DNA of 64,000 bases. Origin: Dactylosporangium roseum. Its GTDB lineage: Bacteria > Actinomycetota > Actinomycetes > Mycobacteriales > Micromonosporaceae. This document shows positions 33,370 to 42,430 of this stretch, piece by piece (position 1 is the stretch's first letter; each line of letters begins with the position of its first letter). Made by a program: the position numbers and the translations under genes. Location of the stretch: the NCBI RefSeq assembly GCF_025264685.1, contig NZ_CP073721.1, positions 2,037,001-2,101,000 of the forward strand, in the 5' to 3' direction. The notes beneath the pieces are model-generated. The model saw only the letters and a program-made list of their open reading frames with translations. It was not told the origin of the DNA and did no database searches.

Positions 33370-35226
33370 ATGCTGCCCGACCTCACCACCGGCACGCCGT
33401 TCGCCCTCCTCCGGCGCGAGGGACGCGACGTCGTCGAGGTGCTCACCGGCCCGGTGCGCACCGTCGAGACGCTCGCCGGCATCCCGGACGAGTCACTTGC
33501 CCTGGTGCCGTTCCGCCAGGTCCGCGAGCGCGGCTTCGAGTGCGTCGACGACGGCACACCGCTCGCCGTCCTCCGCGTCGACCGGCGGCACGAGGTGCCG
33601 GTGGACGCCGCGCTCGCCGCGCTGCCCGACGCGCCGCTCGAACTCACCGGCGGGGCCTTCGACGTGGACGACGAGACCTACGCCGGGATCGTCGAGACCG
33701 TGCTGCGCGACGAGATCGGCCGGGGCGAGGGCTCGAACTTCGTGATCCACCGGGTCTTCGAGGCCGATCTCGGCGGCGACCCGGTAACCGCCGCGCTCAC
33801 CGTCTTCCGCCGGCTGCTCACCAGCGAACGGGGCGCCTACTGGACCTTCGTCGTGCACACCGGCGACCGCACCCTCGTGGGCGCCACCCCTGAACGGCAC
33901 GTCAGCGTCGACGACGGCCTCGTCATGATGAACCCCATCAGCGGTACCCTGCGCGGCGTCCCGGAGAAGGCCGCGGTGCTCGACTTCCTCGCCGACCGCA
34001 AGGAGATCGACGAGCTGTCCATGGTCCTGGACGAGGAGCTCAAGATGATGGCGACCGTCGCCGACCTCGGCGGCCAGGTCATCGGGCCGTACCTCAAGGA
34101 GATGGCGCACCTCGTCCACACCGAGTACCTGCTCGCCGGCCGCGGCTCCCGGGACGTGCGCGACGTGCTGCGGGAGACGATGTTCGCGCCGACCGTGGTC
34201 GGCAGCCCGATCGAGAACGCCTGCCGGGTCGTGGCCCGGCACGAGCGGCGCGGCCGCGGTTACTACGGCGCCGTGCTCGCCCTCGTCGGTCGCGACGCCG
34301 AGGGCCGGCAGACGCTCGACGCGCCGATCCTCATCCGCACCGCCGACATCGACCGCGACGGGCGGTTGCGCGTCCCGGTCGGTGCCACGCTCGTGCGCCA
34401 CTCGACGCCCTCGGGCGAGGTGACCGAGACACACACCAAGGCGGCGGCGGTACTGGCGGCGCTCGGCCTCCGCCCGGGCCCGGCGTCCCCGGCGTCCACC
34501 GTGGATGCCCGGCTCGCCGCCGACCCGGAGGTGCGGGCCGCACTCGTGGCCCGCAACGCGACCCTCGCACCGTTCTGGCTGGAGCCCCGCGATGCCACCG
34601 CACCGGAACCGGCGCTCGCCGGCCGGCGCGTGCTCATCGTGGACGCCGAGGACACGTTCACCGGCATGCTGTCGCACCAGCTCCGGGTGCTCGGGCTGGC
34701 GGTGACGCTCAGCTCGTACGACTCCATCCCGGAACCCGGCGGGTTCGACCTCGTCGTCCCGGGGCCGGGCCCGGGTGACCCGCGGCTGCCGGACGACCCC
34801 AAGATGGCCGCCGTGCGGGGCCTGATCCGGCGGCTGCTCGACACCGGCACGCCGACCCTGGCCGTGTGCCTGGGGCACCAGTTGCTCTGCGGCCTGCTCG
34901 GCCTGCCGCTGCGCCGCAAGGCCAGCCCGTACCAGGGGACGCAGCGCGACATCAGCTTCTTCGGCCGCCCGGCGCGGGTCGGCTTCTACTCGACGTTCAC
35001 GGCCGTCGCCGCCGCGGACCGCGTCCCGACGTCGTTCGGCGAGGTGGAGCTGGCACGTGACCCGTCCAACGGCGACGTGCACGCGCTGCGCGGCGCGACG
35101 TTCGCGGGCGTGCAGTTCCACCCTGAGTCGGTGCTCAGCCAGCACGGCATCGACCTGCTGCGGTCGCTGCTCGTCGCGTTGTTGCCCGCTTCGGCGGCGT
35201 CCCCGGTGGGTACGTTGCCGGAGTGA
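33370..35226 (+). CDS. trpEG: Fused anthranilate synthase (TrpE-TrpG; PhzE-like architecture)
   Basis: A 618-residue fusion. Residues ~90-400 are the chorismate-utilising domain (NPISGTLRG, LDEELKMMA, VVGSPIENA ... RGRGYYGAV). Residues ~420-610 are a class I glutamine amidotransferase with nucleophile Cys500 (CLGHQLLCGLLG) and His584/Glu586 (FHPESV). It converts chorismate and glutamine to anthranilate. PhzE proteins share this layout and make aminodeoxyisochorismate, but the tryptophan-codon attenuator upstream argues for the trp pathway. ATG 33370 is 67 bases after the terminator hairpin. No other trp genes are adjacent. Confidence 0.92.
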   Translation: MLPDLTTGTPFALLRREGRDVVEVLTGPVRTVETLAGIPDESLALVPFRQVRERGFECVDDGTPLAVLRVDRRHEVPVDAALAALPDAPLELTGGAFDVDDETYAGIVETVLRDEIGRGEGSNFVIHRVFEADLGGDPVTAALTVFRRLLTSERGAYWTFVVHTGDRTLVGATPERHVSVDDGLVMMNPISGTLRGVPEKAAVLDFLADRKEIDELSMVLDEELKMMATVADLGGQVIGPYLKEMAHLVHTEYLLAGRGSRDVRDVLRETMFAPTVVGSPIENACRVVARHERRGRGYYGAVLALVGRDAEGRQTLDAPILIRTADIDRDGRLRVPVGATLVRHSTPSGEVTETHTKAAAVLAALGLRPGPASPASTVDARLAADPEVRAALVARNATLAPFWLEPRDATAPEPALAGRRVLIVDAEDTFTGMLSHQLRVLGLAVTLSSYDSIPEPGGFDLVVPGPGPGDPRLPDDPKMAAVRGLIRRLLDTGTPTLAVCLGHQLLCGLLGLPLRRKASPYQGTQRDISFFGRPARVGFYSTFTAVAAADRVPTSFGEVELARDPSNGDVHALRGATFAGVQFHPESVLSQHGIDLLRSLLVALLPASAASPVGTLPE

Positions 35227-36107
35227 TCCTTCGGTTCCCGCGACTCGTCGCCCGCTTTTTCCGGGGGCGCGACCTCAACCTGCACGCGGCCGCGGTGACC
35301 TTCTACGGCGGCATCGCGGTGGTCCCGGTCGCGCTGCTCACCGTGCGGCTCGCGGGACTGATCGCCGGCGCGGACCGGGTGCGCCACCTGGCCGCGCCGG
35401 TGATCGCCGCGATGCCCGACCGGCTGGGCGCGGGCCGGGCCACCGCGGCGCTCGTCTCCGCCGGGCTCGGCATGTCGTGGGTGCTGATGCTGGCGGCCCT
35501 GGTCCCGGCGACGCTCTACGGCGAGGGCCTGCGCCGCGCGTTCGTCTCGCTGGCCCCGGCCCCGGCCCCGCCCGCGCGGCCGTCCGCGTCGTCCTCGGCC
35601 GCGTCCCCGGGCGGCGCAGTCTCCCGTGGCGCCTCGACCGTCGCGGCCGGCTGGCGGGGGCGGGTGCTCGTCCTGCCGCTCCTGGCAGCCGGTCCGGTGC
35701 TGCTGCTGGCGCTGCTCGCCGCCCTCCCCGGCGCGGCACGCCTGCTCGAGGCGGGCGGCTGGTCGAGCGTCGGGGCGGTGGTCCTGTCGTTCCTCGCCGT
35801 GTGGCTCGTGCTGAGCCCCGTGCTGATCTGGGTGTACCGCGTGGTCGCGCCGCTGCGGCCGGCCTGGCCGCCGACGGTGCTGGTCGGCTCCTTCACGGCG
35901 GCGAACCTGTCCGGCTTCGCGCACGGCTTCGTGCTGTTCTGGTCGCTGCCGCTCGACCTCGGCGTGCCGTTCGGCGGGATGCGGGAGGTCGGCGCGGTGG
36001 TGGCGGTCGCGCTCTGGCTCTACCTCCTCCACCTCGTGACACTCGTCGGCTACGCCGCCACGATCCAGGTCCACCGCATGGGGCTCTTGCGTTCGGCGGC
36101 GGGCTGA
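35223..36107 (+). CDS. YihY/BrkB-like membrane protein (divergent second copy)
   Basis: A 294-residue membrane protein with DLNLHAAAVTFYGGIAVVPVALL, the degenerate form of the family signature, and a C-terminal helix pair ending VGYAATIQVHRMG. An Ala/Ser/Pro-rich loop (about 110-145) interrupts the helices. GTG 35223 overlaps the trpEG stop (GTGA), so it is translationally coupled to the attenuated gene and should respond to tryptophan as well. Confidence 0.82.
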   Translation: MILRFPRLVARFFRGRDLNLHAAAVTFYGGIAVVPVALLTVRLAGLIAGADRVRHLAAPVIAAMPDRLGAGRATAALVSAGLGMSWVLMLAALVPATLYGEGLRRAFVSLAPAPAPPARPSASSSAASPGGAVSRGASTVAAGWRGRVLVLPLLAAGPVLLLALLAALPGAARLLEAGGWSSVGAVVLSFLAVWLVLSPVLIWVYRVVAPLRPAWPPTVLVGSFTAANLSGFAHGFVLFWSLPLDLGVPFGGMREVGAVVAVALWLYLLHLVTLVGYAATIQVHRMGLLRSAAG

Positions 36108-36267
36108 ACCATGCTTCCGAAGCATTCTCACTTCTGCCATCCGGGGGCCGGCGATGGATCAGCGGGACCGCCGTGCACGTGTCGCCGTCGCCGGGCCCAT
36201 CTCGTCCAGGGGCCTGCTCTGCGCCCGGCTCGGCTCCTCACCCGTCCTGCGTGCCGTGTGCTGCGGG

Positions 36268-37557
36268 CTACGTCCGGCGGGCCGTGGCGCTGACCTGTTC
36301 CGCGGCCGTCGCCACCGAGGCCCGCGTCGCCGCCGCCAAGGAAGTCTGCTCCCGCAACGAGTCGGCCACCTCGCGCTGGGCCCCGGCGACCGTGCCCAGG
36401 CGGTCGGCCACGCCACCCACCGCGGCCGCGGCCGCCGCCGCGCCGGCCGTCACCTGGCCCACCGTCGCCTCGATGCGGGCCGTAGCCGCCGCCGTCTGCG
36501 CCGCCAGCTCCTTCACCTCGTTGGCCACGACGCCGAAGCCCTTGCCCGCCTCGCCGGCCCGGGCGGCCTCGATCGTGGCGTTGAGCGCCAGCAGCTTGGT
36601 CTGGTCGGCCACCGCCTGGATCAGCCCGGCCACCTTCGCGATGTCCGAGACCGCCGACTCCAGTTCCCCGATCACCGCCCGGGCGTGGTTGGAGTCGTGC
36701 AACGCCGACTGTACGTCCTCGACCGCGCCGCCCACCGTACCGTTCATGCGGGCCAGCGCATCCTCGAACGACCGCATCGCCGCACCGGCCTCGGCGCCGA
36801 GCCGGACGCCCGCGCCGGCGACGTCGGCCAGCACCGTCTCGAGGCGCCTGCCCAGCCGTTCGCTGTTCGCGACCTCCTCGGCGGCGCTCGACGCGGCGGC
36901 CTCCTCGCGCCGCCCGGCGTCGTCGGCGGCCGCACGCAGTGCCGCCTGGTTCTCGCTCGCGACCAGCGCCCGTTCGGCGTCGGACTCCGCCTCGGCCGTG
37001 GCCGCGAATCGCCAGTACGCTAGCTGGGTCAGGCACATCGCGAGGACAAACCCGGCGTGCAGCAGGACGAACAGGACCGGGTGCGCACGCGCCTGCGGGC
37101 TGCTGAACAGCATGTCCGGCATCGTGAGCCCGACGACCAGGTGGTGTGCGGCGACGAGGAGCACGGTGAGGGCGAGGGCCGTCCAGTCCTGGTAGAGGCT
37201 GACGAGCCCGATCACCACGAAGAAGTGGAAGTGCAGGTCGGTGAGGCCGTTCCCGGCGTGGACGAGCGCCGCGGCGGCCATCGACAGGCCGATCGAGACC
37301 GCGATCCCGCCGCCGCGCCGGGTGCGCGTGATGCCCGAGGCGACCGCGCACAGCAGGACGCCGGCGTTCGCCGACCAGACCAGCCAGGCCGCACCGTGGG
37401 CGTGCGTCCCGGTGACACTGTGGTCGTTGAGCACGCTGACGCCGATCAGCAGCGGCAGGTGCAGCCACAGGATGACGCGCAGCGCCCGATGCCGCGACGC
37501 GAACGCGGCGTCGCTGAGCCGTACCGTGGGCATGAGCCAGTTGAGCAACGCGGTCAT
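36268..37557 (-). CDS. Methyl-accepting chemotaxis protein
   Basis: A 429-residue protein. Residues ~20-200 hold about six membrane helices with no large extracellular sensor loop. The cytoplasmic signalling domain follows without an obvious HAMP. The conserved tip reads [43 protein letters not shown] 37557 follows AAGGAG. No che or flagellar genes are nearby, so this is an orphan receptor. The membrane-embedded sensor may respond to lipid-soluble or energy signals (inference). Confidence 0.88.
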   Translation of the reverse strand: MTALLNWLMPTVRLSDAAFASRHRALRVILWLHLPLLIGVSVLNDHSVTGTHAHGAAWLVWSANAGVLLCAVASGITRTRRGGGIAVSIGLSMAAAALVHAGNGLTDLHFHFFVVIGLVSLYQDWTALALTVLLVAAHHLVVGLTMPDMLFSSPQARAHPVLFVLLHAGFVLAMCLTQLAYWRFAATAEAESDAERALVASENQAALRAAADDAGRREEAAASSAAEEVANSERLGRRLETVLADVAGAGVRLGAEAGAAMRSFEDALARMNGTVGGAVEDVQSALHDSNHARAVIGELESAVSDIAKVAGLIQAVADQTKLLALNATIEAARAGEAGKGFGVVANEVKELAAQTAAATARIEATVGQVTAGAAAAAAAVGGVADRLGTVAGAQREVADSLREQTSLAAATRASVATAAEQVSATARRT

Positions 37558-37663
37558 GGCTCGCTCCTTCGGGGCGCCGGACGACGACATCCGTCCCATC
37601 GGCCGCGATCCGCGCTACTGAAGGCCCGCCCCGGCGCTACTGGAAGCCCACCTCGGCGCTGGA

Positions 37664-37730
37664 ACTGAACCCGGGCGGCGGGTTCCGGGCCGGGCGACTC
37701 CAGATCATGGGAAAGTTGTGGCTATCGGGG
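37664..37730. repeat. Family A repeat copy 3 (left flank and half palindrome)
   Basis: The segment cgggttccgggccgggcgac then atcatgggaaagttgtggct and atcgggg matches the left flank and left arm of the family A core. The right arm is absent; the MFS gene end follows 49 bases later. It is a truncated copy. Confidence 0.65.
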
Positions 37731-37778
37731 CTCTTCCGGAGGCGGGGGCTCCCGGCGCGGAGCCCCCGCCGTCCGTCC

Positions 37779-39296
37779 TCAGTGGACCATGACCGGGACC
37801 TGCTCGTCCGTGCCGGCGGTGCGGTCGGCCGCGGTGTTGCGGACCATCACCACCACCAGGACGGCCGCGGCCGCCAGCAGGATCGCGCTCGCCGTGAAGG
37901 CCACGTTGTAGCCGTGGATCGCGGCGTGTGCCCGCTCCAGCGGGCCGGTGCCGTGGTCGGCCACGTAGCCGGTCACCGCCGTGGTGAAGATGGTGTTCAG
38001 CAGGGCCGTGCCGAGGGAGCCGCCGACCTGCTGCGTCGTGTTCACCATCGCGCTCGCGACGCCCGCGTCGTGGTTGGCCACGCCGGACAGGGCGACGCTG
38101 CTCAGCGGGACGAACACCAGGCCCATACCGAAGCTCATCGCGACGAACGACGGCAGGATGTGCACCGCGTACGACGAGTCGAGGTCGAGCTGCGTCAGCC
38201 AGATCATCGCCGCCGTGGCGAGCATGCCGCCGGTCGCCATCAGCACCTTCGCGCCGACGCGGGGCAGCAGCCGTGAGGCGACGACCGCCGCGGCGATGAT
38301 GCCGCCCGAGAACGGCAGGTAGGCCACGCCGCTCTTGAGCGCCGAATAGCCCATGGTCTGTTGCAGGTAGAACGTCATGAACAGGAACATGCCGAGCATG
38401 CCCGCGCCGAGCAGGATCGAGACGAGGTACGACGCGCCGCGGTTGCGGTCGAACAGCACACGCGGCGGCAGCAGCGGGTGCGAGGTGCGCGACTCCCACC
38501 AGAGGAACGCGCCGAGCATGACGACCGCGCCGGCCAGCCAGCCGATCGTGACGCCCGAGCCCCAGCCGTCGTCGGCGGCCTTCGTGAAGCCGTAGACCAG
38601 CGCGATCTGCCCGGCGGTCGCGAGGACCGCGCCCGGGACGTCGTACCGCGTGTCGCCGTACGCCCGGCTCTCCCGCACGATGGGGATCGCCGCGAAGAAC
38701 GCGATCAGCGCGATCGGGATGTTGACGAGCAGGCACCAGCGCCAGTCGGCGTACTCGGTGAGCAGACCACCGGTGAGCAGGCCGATCGCGGCGCCACCTC
38801 CGGCGATGCCGCCGAAGACGCCGAACGCCTTCGCCCGCTCCCGCGCCTCGGTGAACGTCACCGTGATCAGGGAGAGCGCGGCCGGTGCGAGCAGCGCGCC
38901 GAACAGGCCCTGGAGGCCACGGGCGGCGAACAGCGTACCGGCGTTGACCGCGGCCCCGCCCAGGGCCGAGGCGCCGGCGAAGCCGAGCAGGCCGATCAGG
39001 AACGTGCGCTTGCGGCCGAAGAAGTCGGCGATGCGCCCGCCGAGCAGCAGCAGGCCGCCGAAGGTCAGGGTGTAGGCCGTGACGATCCACTGCCGGTCGG
39101 CGGTGGAGATGTCGAGGGCCTCCTGCGCCGAGGGCAGCGCGATGTTCACGATCGTGGCGTCGAGCACGACCATGAGCTGTGCGATCGCGATGATCGCCAG
39201 CGCTATCCAGCGTTTCGGATCGGGAGGAGCGGAAGCTGATGTACCGGATATATCGGGAGCGATGGATGCGCGCGATCCCCCGACGTCGTTCGACAT
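37779..39296 (-). CDS. MFS efflux transporter, DHA2 (EmrB/QacA) family, 14 helices
   Basis: A 505-residue protein. After a ~28-residue soluble N-terminus come about 14 membrane helices with motif A GGRIADFFGRKRTF and DATIVNIALPSAQEALDIS (motif D1), typical of DHA2 drug exporters. ATG 39296 follows GGAGG. The TetR gene lies 105 bases upstream on the same strand, so the pair is probably one regulated unit. It likely exports antibiotics, dyes or quaternary compounds by proton antiport. Confidence 0.92.
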   Translation of the reverse strand: MSNDVGGSRASIAPDISGTSASAPPDPKRWIALAIIAIAQLMVVLDATIVNIALPSAQEALDISTADRQWIVTAYTLTFGGLLLLGGRIADFFGRKRTFLIGLLGFAGASALGGAAVNAGTLFAARGLQGLFGALLAPAALSLITVTFTEARERAKAFGVFGGIAGGGAAIGLLTGGLLTEYADWRWCLLVNIPIALIAFFAAIPIVRESRAYGDTRYDVPGAVLATAGQIALVYGFTKAADDGWGSGVTIGWLAGAVVMLGAFLWWESRTSHPLLPPRVLFDRNRGASYLVSILLGAGMLGMFLFMTFYLQQTMGYSALKSGVAYLPFSGGIIAAAVVASRLLPRVGAKVLMATGGMLATAAMIWLTQLDLDSSYAVHILPSFVAMSFGMGLVFVPLSSVALSGVANHDAGVASAMVNTTQQVGGSLGTALLNTIFTTAVTGYVADHGTGPLERAHAAIHGYNVAFTASAILLAAAAVLVVVMVRNTAADRTAGTDEQVPVMVH

Positions 39297-39401
39297 GCAT
39301 GCCTCCAGGGCGAAAATGCTGAAACCGGGAAGTCCGGGCAGGGTGGAGCGGCCCGGCGGAGGCGGTGGATCAGCCTCGCGGGCGGCACGCTGTGTGTGTG
39401 G

Positions 39402-39977
39402 TCAGCAACCCTGTCGCAGGACGGGAAGCAACACCCCGTCGACGGTGCGTTTCACGAACGCCTCGTCGAAGGGGCCGGCCCGCCACAGCCGCCGGCTCAT
39501 CACCAGGGCGTGCAGGACCTCGTGCAGCAGTTCGGGAGTGCTGCCCTCCGGCAGTTCCCCCCGCGCGACCGCACGCTTGATCATCGTTTCGTACATGACG
39601 TGCTTCGTCTCGTAGACGCAGCGGCGCATGACCGCCGACAGCTCCGCGTTGTGCGTGGCCGCCGTCAGCAGGCCGGTGAAGACGGCACCGTCGATGCCGT
39701 CCGCAACCGCGCACACCGTCGAGAGGTGGGCGACGAGGTCACCGCGGAGCGAGCCGGTGTCGGGCGGCTCCGCGGATCCGCCGTAGCGGTGCTCGACCGC
39801 CGCCATGACCAGCTCGGGCTTGTTGGGCCAGCCTCGGTAGATGGTCGCCTTGCTGGCGCGGGCCCGCGCCGCCACGGCGTCCATCGACATCCGGTCGTAG
39901 CCGACCTCTGCGAGCAGCTCGAAGACCGCTTCACAGATCGTGACCCTGCGATCCGCCTTCGGTGCGGCGACGACCAC
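39402..39977 (-). CDS. TetR family transcriptional repressor
   Basis: A 191-residue regulator with an N-terminal TetR helix-turn-helix (ICEAVFELLAEVGYDRMSMDAVAARARASKATIYRGWPNKPELV) and an all-helical ligand domain. GTG 39977 is preceded by GGAGGGGGG. Two palindromes just upstream are its likely operators. It probably represses itself and the downstream MFS pump until a substrate binds. Confidence 0.9.
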   Translation of the reverse strand: MVVAAPKADRRVTICEAVFELLAEVGYDRMSMDAVAARARASKATIYRGWPNKPELVMAAVEHRYGGSAEPPDTGSLRGDLVAHLSTVCAVADGIDGAVFTGLLTAATHNAELSAVMRRCVYETKHVMYETMIKRAVARGELPEGSTPELLHEVLHALVMSRRLWRAGPFDEAFVKRTVDGVLLPVLRQGC

Positions 39978-40000
39978 CGGAACCCCCCTCCAAATGCGGT

Positions 40001-40061
40001 ACGGAACCGTTCCGTCTCGAAAACTACCCCCGTGTCGGCTTGGTACGAAACGGTTCCGTAC
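40001..40061. promoter_or_regulatory. Two TetR-type operators
   Basis: acggaaccgttccgt at 40001-40015 is a perfect 15-bp palindrome. gtacgaaacggttccgtac at 40043-40061 is a related palindrome with one unpaired central base and one mismatched pair. Their centres are 44 bases apart, about four helical turns, so repressor dimers would bind on the same face. They lie between the TetR gene and the SCO6745-like gene. Confidence 0.7.
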
Positions 40062-40179
40062 ACCTCTTCTGTGAGGGAGGCCACACCATGAGGTTCATGC
40101 TGTGACCGGGCCGCGGCCAACTGGTGGCGAACGCCTACCCAGGTGTACTCCGGGGGCCTCCGCCCTTATCGGCAGGTCC

Positions 40180-41037
40180 ATGACCGAGTTGTCGACCGAA
40201 CGGCGCATGTGGTCGCTCTTCGAGCCCGTGCACGCGGTCACGTACTTCGCCTCCGACGCGCTCGGCGCCTTCGAGCAGGCGGGCCTCCGCGGCTTCTGGC
40301 GCGGCTACTTCGCCGGCCGCTGCGCCCCGCTCGGCGCGGTCAACGCCGGTCCGGTGATCGCGGCGTTTTACGGCTTCGCACCCCGCATGGTGATCCGCGC
40401 GCTGCCGGACGTCTGGACCCGGATCACCCCCGAGGCCGCCCTGGAGGCACGCCGGACCGGCTCCCGGCGGACCCTCGCGACGGCCGTCGCGGACCTGCCC
40501 GGTCGCGACGTCGCCGAGGCGGCCGGGCTCCTGCGCGCCGCGGCCGAGCCGGTCGACGTGGCCGGCCGCGTGCTCGGCGCCGCCAACGCCGCCCTCCCGT
40601 GGCCCGAGGACCCGGTCGACGTGCTGTGGCACGCCGCGACCATCCTGCGCGAACACCGCGGCGACGGCCACGTGGCAGCCTTGCTCATGGCGGAGGTCGG
40701 CGGCTGCGAGTCCAACGTCTGGCGGGTCGCCCTGCGCGACGGCGACGGGCGCGACTTCTACCAGCCGGCCCGCGGCTGGACCGACGACGAGTGGGCCGCC
40801 GCGCTCGACCGGCTGCGCACCCGTGGCTGGGTCGACGAGGACCTCAAGGCAACGGGAGCGGCGCACAGCGCGTACGACTCCATCGAAGGCCACACCGATC
40901 GGCTCGCCTCCGGACCGTGGAAGGCGCTCGGCCCCGCCGCCACCGCCCGGTGCGCCGAGCTGCTGTATCCGATCGCGGTCCGGGCGTCGCGACTGCTGCG
41001 CCACCCGAACCCGATCGGACTGCCCGAGTTGCGCTAG
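40180..41037 (+). CDS. SCO6745-family protein (SalK-like, unknown function)
   Basis: A 285-residue all-helical protein beginning RRMWSLFEPVHAVTYFASDALGAFEQAGLRGFWRGYFAGRCAPLG, the signature of the SCO6745/SalK group of actinobacterial proteins. ATG 40180 fits the family N-terminus; the open frame continues upstream without a ribosome-binding site. It is divergent from the TetR gene and could share its operators. The biochemical role is not known. Its TAG stop overlaps the converging GNAT stop through one CTAG. Confidence 0.8.
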   Translation: MTELSTERRMWSLFEPVHAVTYFASDALGAFEQAGLRGFWRGYFAGRCAPLGAVNAGPVIAAFYGFAPRMVIRALPDVWTRITPEAALEARRTGSRRTLATAVADLPGRDVAEAAGLLRAAAEPVDVAGRVLGAANAALPWPEDPVDVLWHAATILREHRGDGHVAALLMAEVGGCESNVWRVALRDGDGRDFYQPARGWTDDEWAAALDRLRTRGWVDEDLKATGAAHSAYDSIEGHTDRLASGPWKALGPAATARCAELLYPIAVRASRLLRHPNPIGLPELR

Positions 41038-41318
41038 TTCACGTACTCGGGGTGCTTTCTCAGGTACGCCGCGATGAACGGGCACTGGGCGACGATCTTC
41101 AGCCCGCCCTCGTCGGCGAGGGTGAGCGCGCCGGCGGCGAGCTTGCTGCCGATGCCCTTGCCCTCGTACTCCTGCTCCACCTCGGTGTGGGTGAAGACGA
41201 TCCGGGTCCGCGTGCCCTCCTCCGGGTGCAGTCGGTAGTAGGCCGCACCCGCGAGGGTGCCGTCGACGCGGATCTCGAACCGGTGCTCGCCGGCGTTGTC
41301 GACGACCTTGAAGTCCAC
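41034..41318 (-). CDS. GCN5-related N-acetyltransferase, YjdJ-type small GNAT
   Basis: A 94-residue minimal GNAT with the acetyl-CoA loop EYEGKGIGSKLA and the C-terminal AQCPFIAAYLRKHPEY that defines this short family. Length matches the family. GTG 41318 shares one base with the pirin stop (TAGTG), so it is translationally coupled to pirin. The acceptor is unknown. Confidence 0.88.
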   Translation of the reverse strand: MDFKVVDNAGEHRFEIRVDGTLAGAAYYRLHPEEGTRTRIVFTHTEVEQEYEGKGIGSKLAAGALTLADEGGLKIVAQCPFIAAYLRKHPEYVN

Positions 41319-42298
41319 TAGGACGCCTCTCCCCGAACGTCGGCGTGCGCCGCGGGGATGCTGCCGAGCCGGCCGGCCTGGTAGTCCTCGAACGCCTGCA
41401 TGACCTCGGCCTTGGTGTTCATGACGAACGGACCATATGCCACCACGGGCTCACGGATGGGCCGACCGCCGAGGAACAGGACGTCCATCGTCGGGTGGCG
41501 CGGATCCTGCTTGGCGTCGGCGGTCACCGTGATCGTGTCGCCGGCGCCGAGGACGGCCAACTGGCCCAGCTCCACCGGGCGGCCCTTCACGCCGACGGTA
41601 CCCTTGCCGGCCAGCGTGTACGCCAGAGCGTTGAAGTCCTTGCGCCAGGGCAGCGTGAGGGACGCGCCGGGTGAGACGGTCGCGTGGACGAGGGTGATCG
41701 GCGTGTAGGTGATGCCGGGCCCGGCGTGGCCGTCGAGCTCACCGGCGATGACCCGCAGCAGCGAGCCGCCGTCGGGGGAGGTCAGCAGCGCGACCTGCCC
41801 GCCGCGGATGTCCTGGTAGCGCGGGGCGGCGAACTTGTCGCTGCGCGGGAGGTTCACCCAGAGCTGGAAGCCGTGGAAGAGCCCGCCGCTGACGACGAGG
41901 TGCTCGGGCGGCGTCTCGATGTGGAGAATCCCGCTGCCCGCCGTCATCCACTGGGTGTCGCCGTCGGCGATGACGCCGCCGCCACCGTTCGAGTCGTGGT
42001 GCACGAACTCGCCGTCGATGATGTAGGTGACGGTCTCGAAGCCGCGGTGCGGGTGCCACGGCGTGCCCTTGGGCTCGCCGGGCGCGTATTCCACCTCGCC
42101 CATCTGGTCCATGTGGACGAACGGGTCGAGGGCGCGCAGGTCGACGCCGGCGAAGGCGCGGCGGACCGGGAACCCCTCACCCTCGAAGCCTTTGGGCGCG
42201 GTCGTCACGGAGACCACGGGCCGCGGCTGCGCGGTGGTCGGGTCCGGCGTGGACACACGCGGGAGCGCAAGAACGTTTTCGACGGTGACCGCTGGCAT
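41318..42298 (-). CDS. Pirin family protein
   Basis: A 326-residue bicupin. The metal ligands are present: His82 and His84 (WHPHRGFETVTY), His126 and Glu128 (GSGILHIETP). Pirins bind iron; some are quercetinases and others act as redox-sensitive regulators. The second cupin (residues ~190-300) lacks clear ligands, as is usual. ATG 42298 follows TTGGAGGCATCAC. It forms a two-gene operon with the GNAT. Confidence 0.92.
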   Translation of the reverse strand: MPAVTVENVLALPRVSTPDPTTAQPRPVVSVTTAPKGFEGEGFPVRRAFAGVDLRALDPFVHMDQMGEVEYAPGEPKGTPWHPHRGFETVTYIIDGEFVHHDSNGGGGVIADGDTQWMTAGSGILHIETPPEHLVVSGGLFHGFQLWVNLPRSDKFAAPRYQDIRGGQVALLTSPDGGSLLRVIAGELDGHAGPGITYTPITLVHATVSPGASLTLPWRKDFNALAYTLAGKGTVGVKGRPVELGQLAVLGAGDTITVTADAKQDPRHPTMDVLFLGGRPIREPVVAYGPFVMNTKAEVMQAFEDYQAGRLGSIPAAHADVRGEAS

Positions 42299-42430
42299 GT
42301 GATGCCTCCAAGGTTCGGGCTCTGTGCCTGGTCAAACGGTAGTTGCGAGGCTAATATTCCGCAAGTCAACAATCTGCCCGTGCGGCGGCCGACCTGGGTG
42401 AGTTTCGTGCTCTCGGATCGGCGGCGTGCC

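Noticed and set aside
33370..35226. A phenazine (PhzE) function for the fused synthase.
   Set aside because: The domain layout fits PhzE, but the tryptophan-codon attenuator and the absence of other phz genes favour anthranilate synthase.
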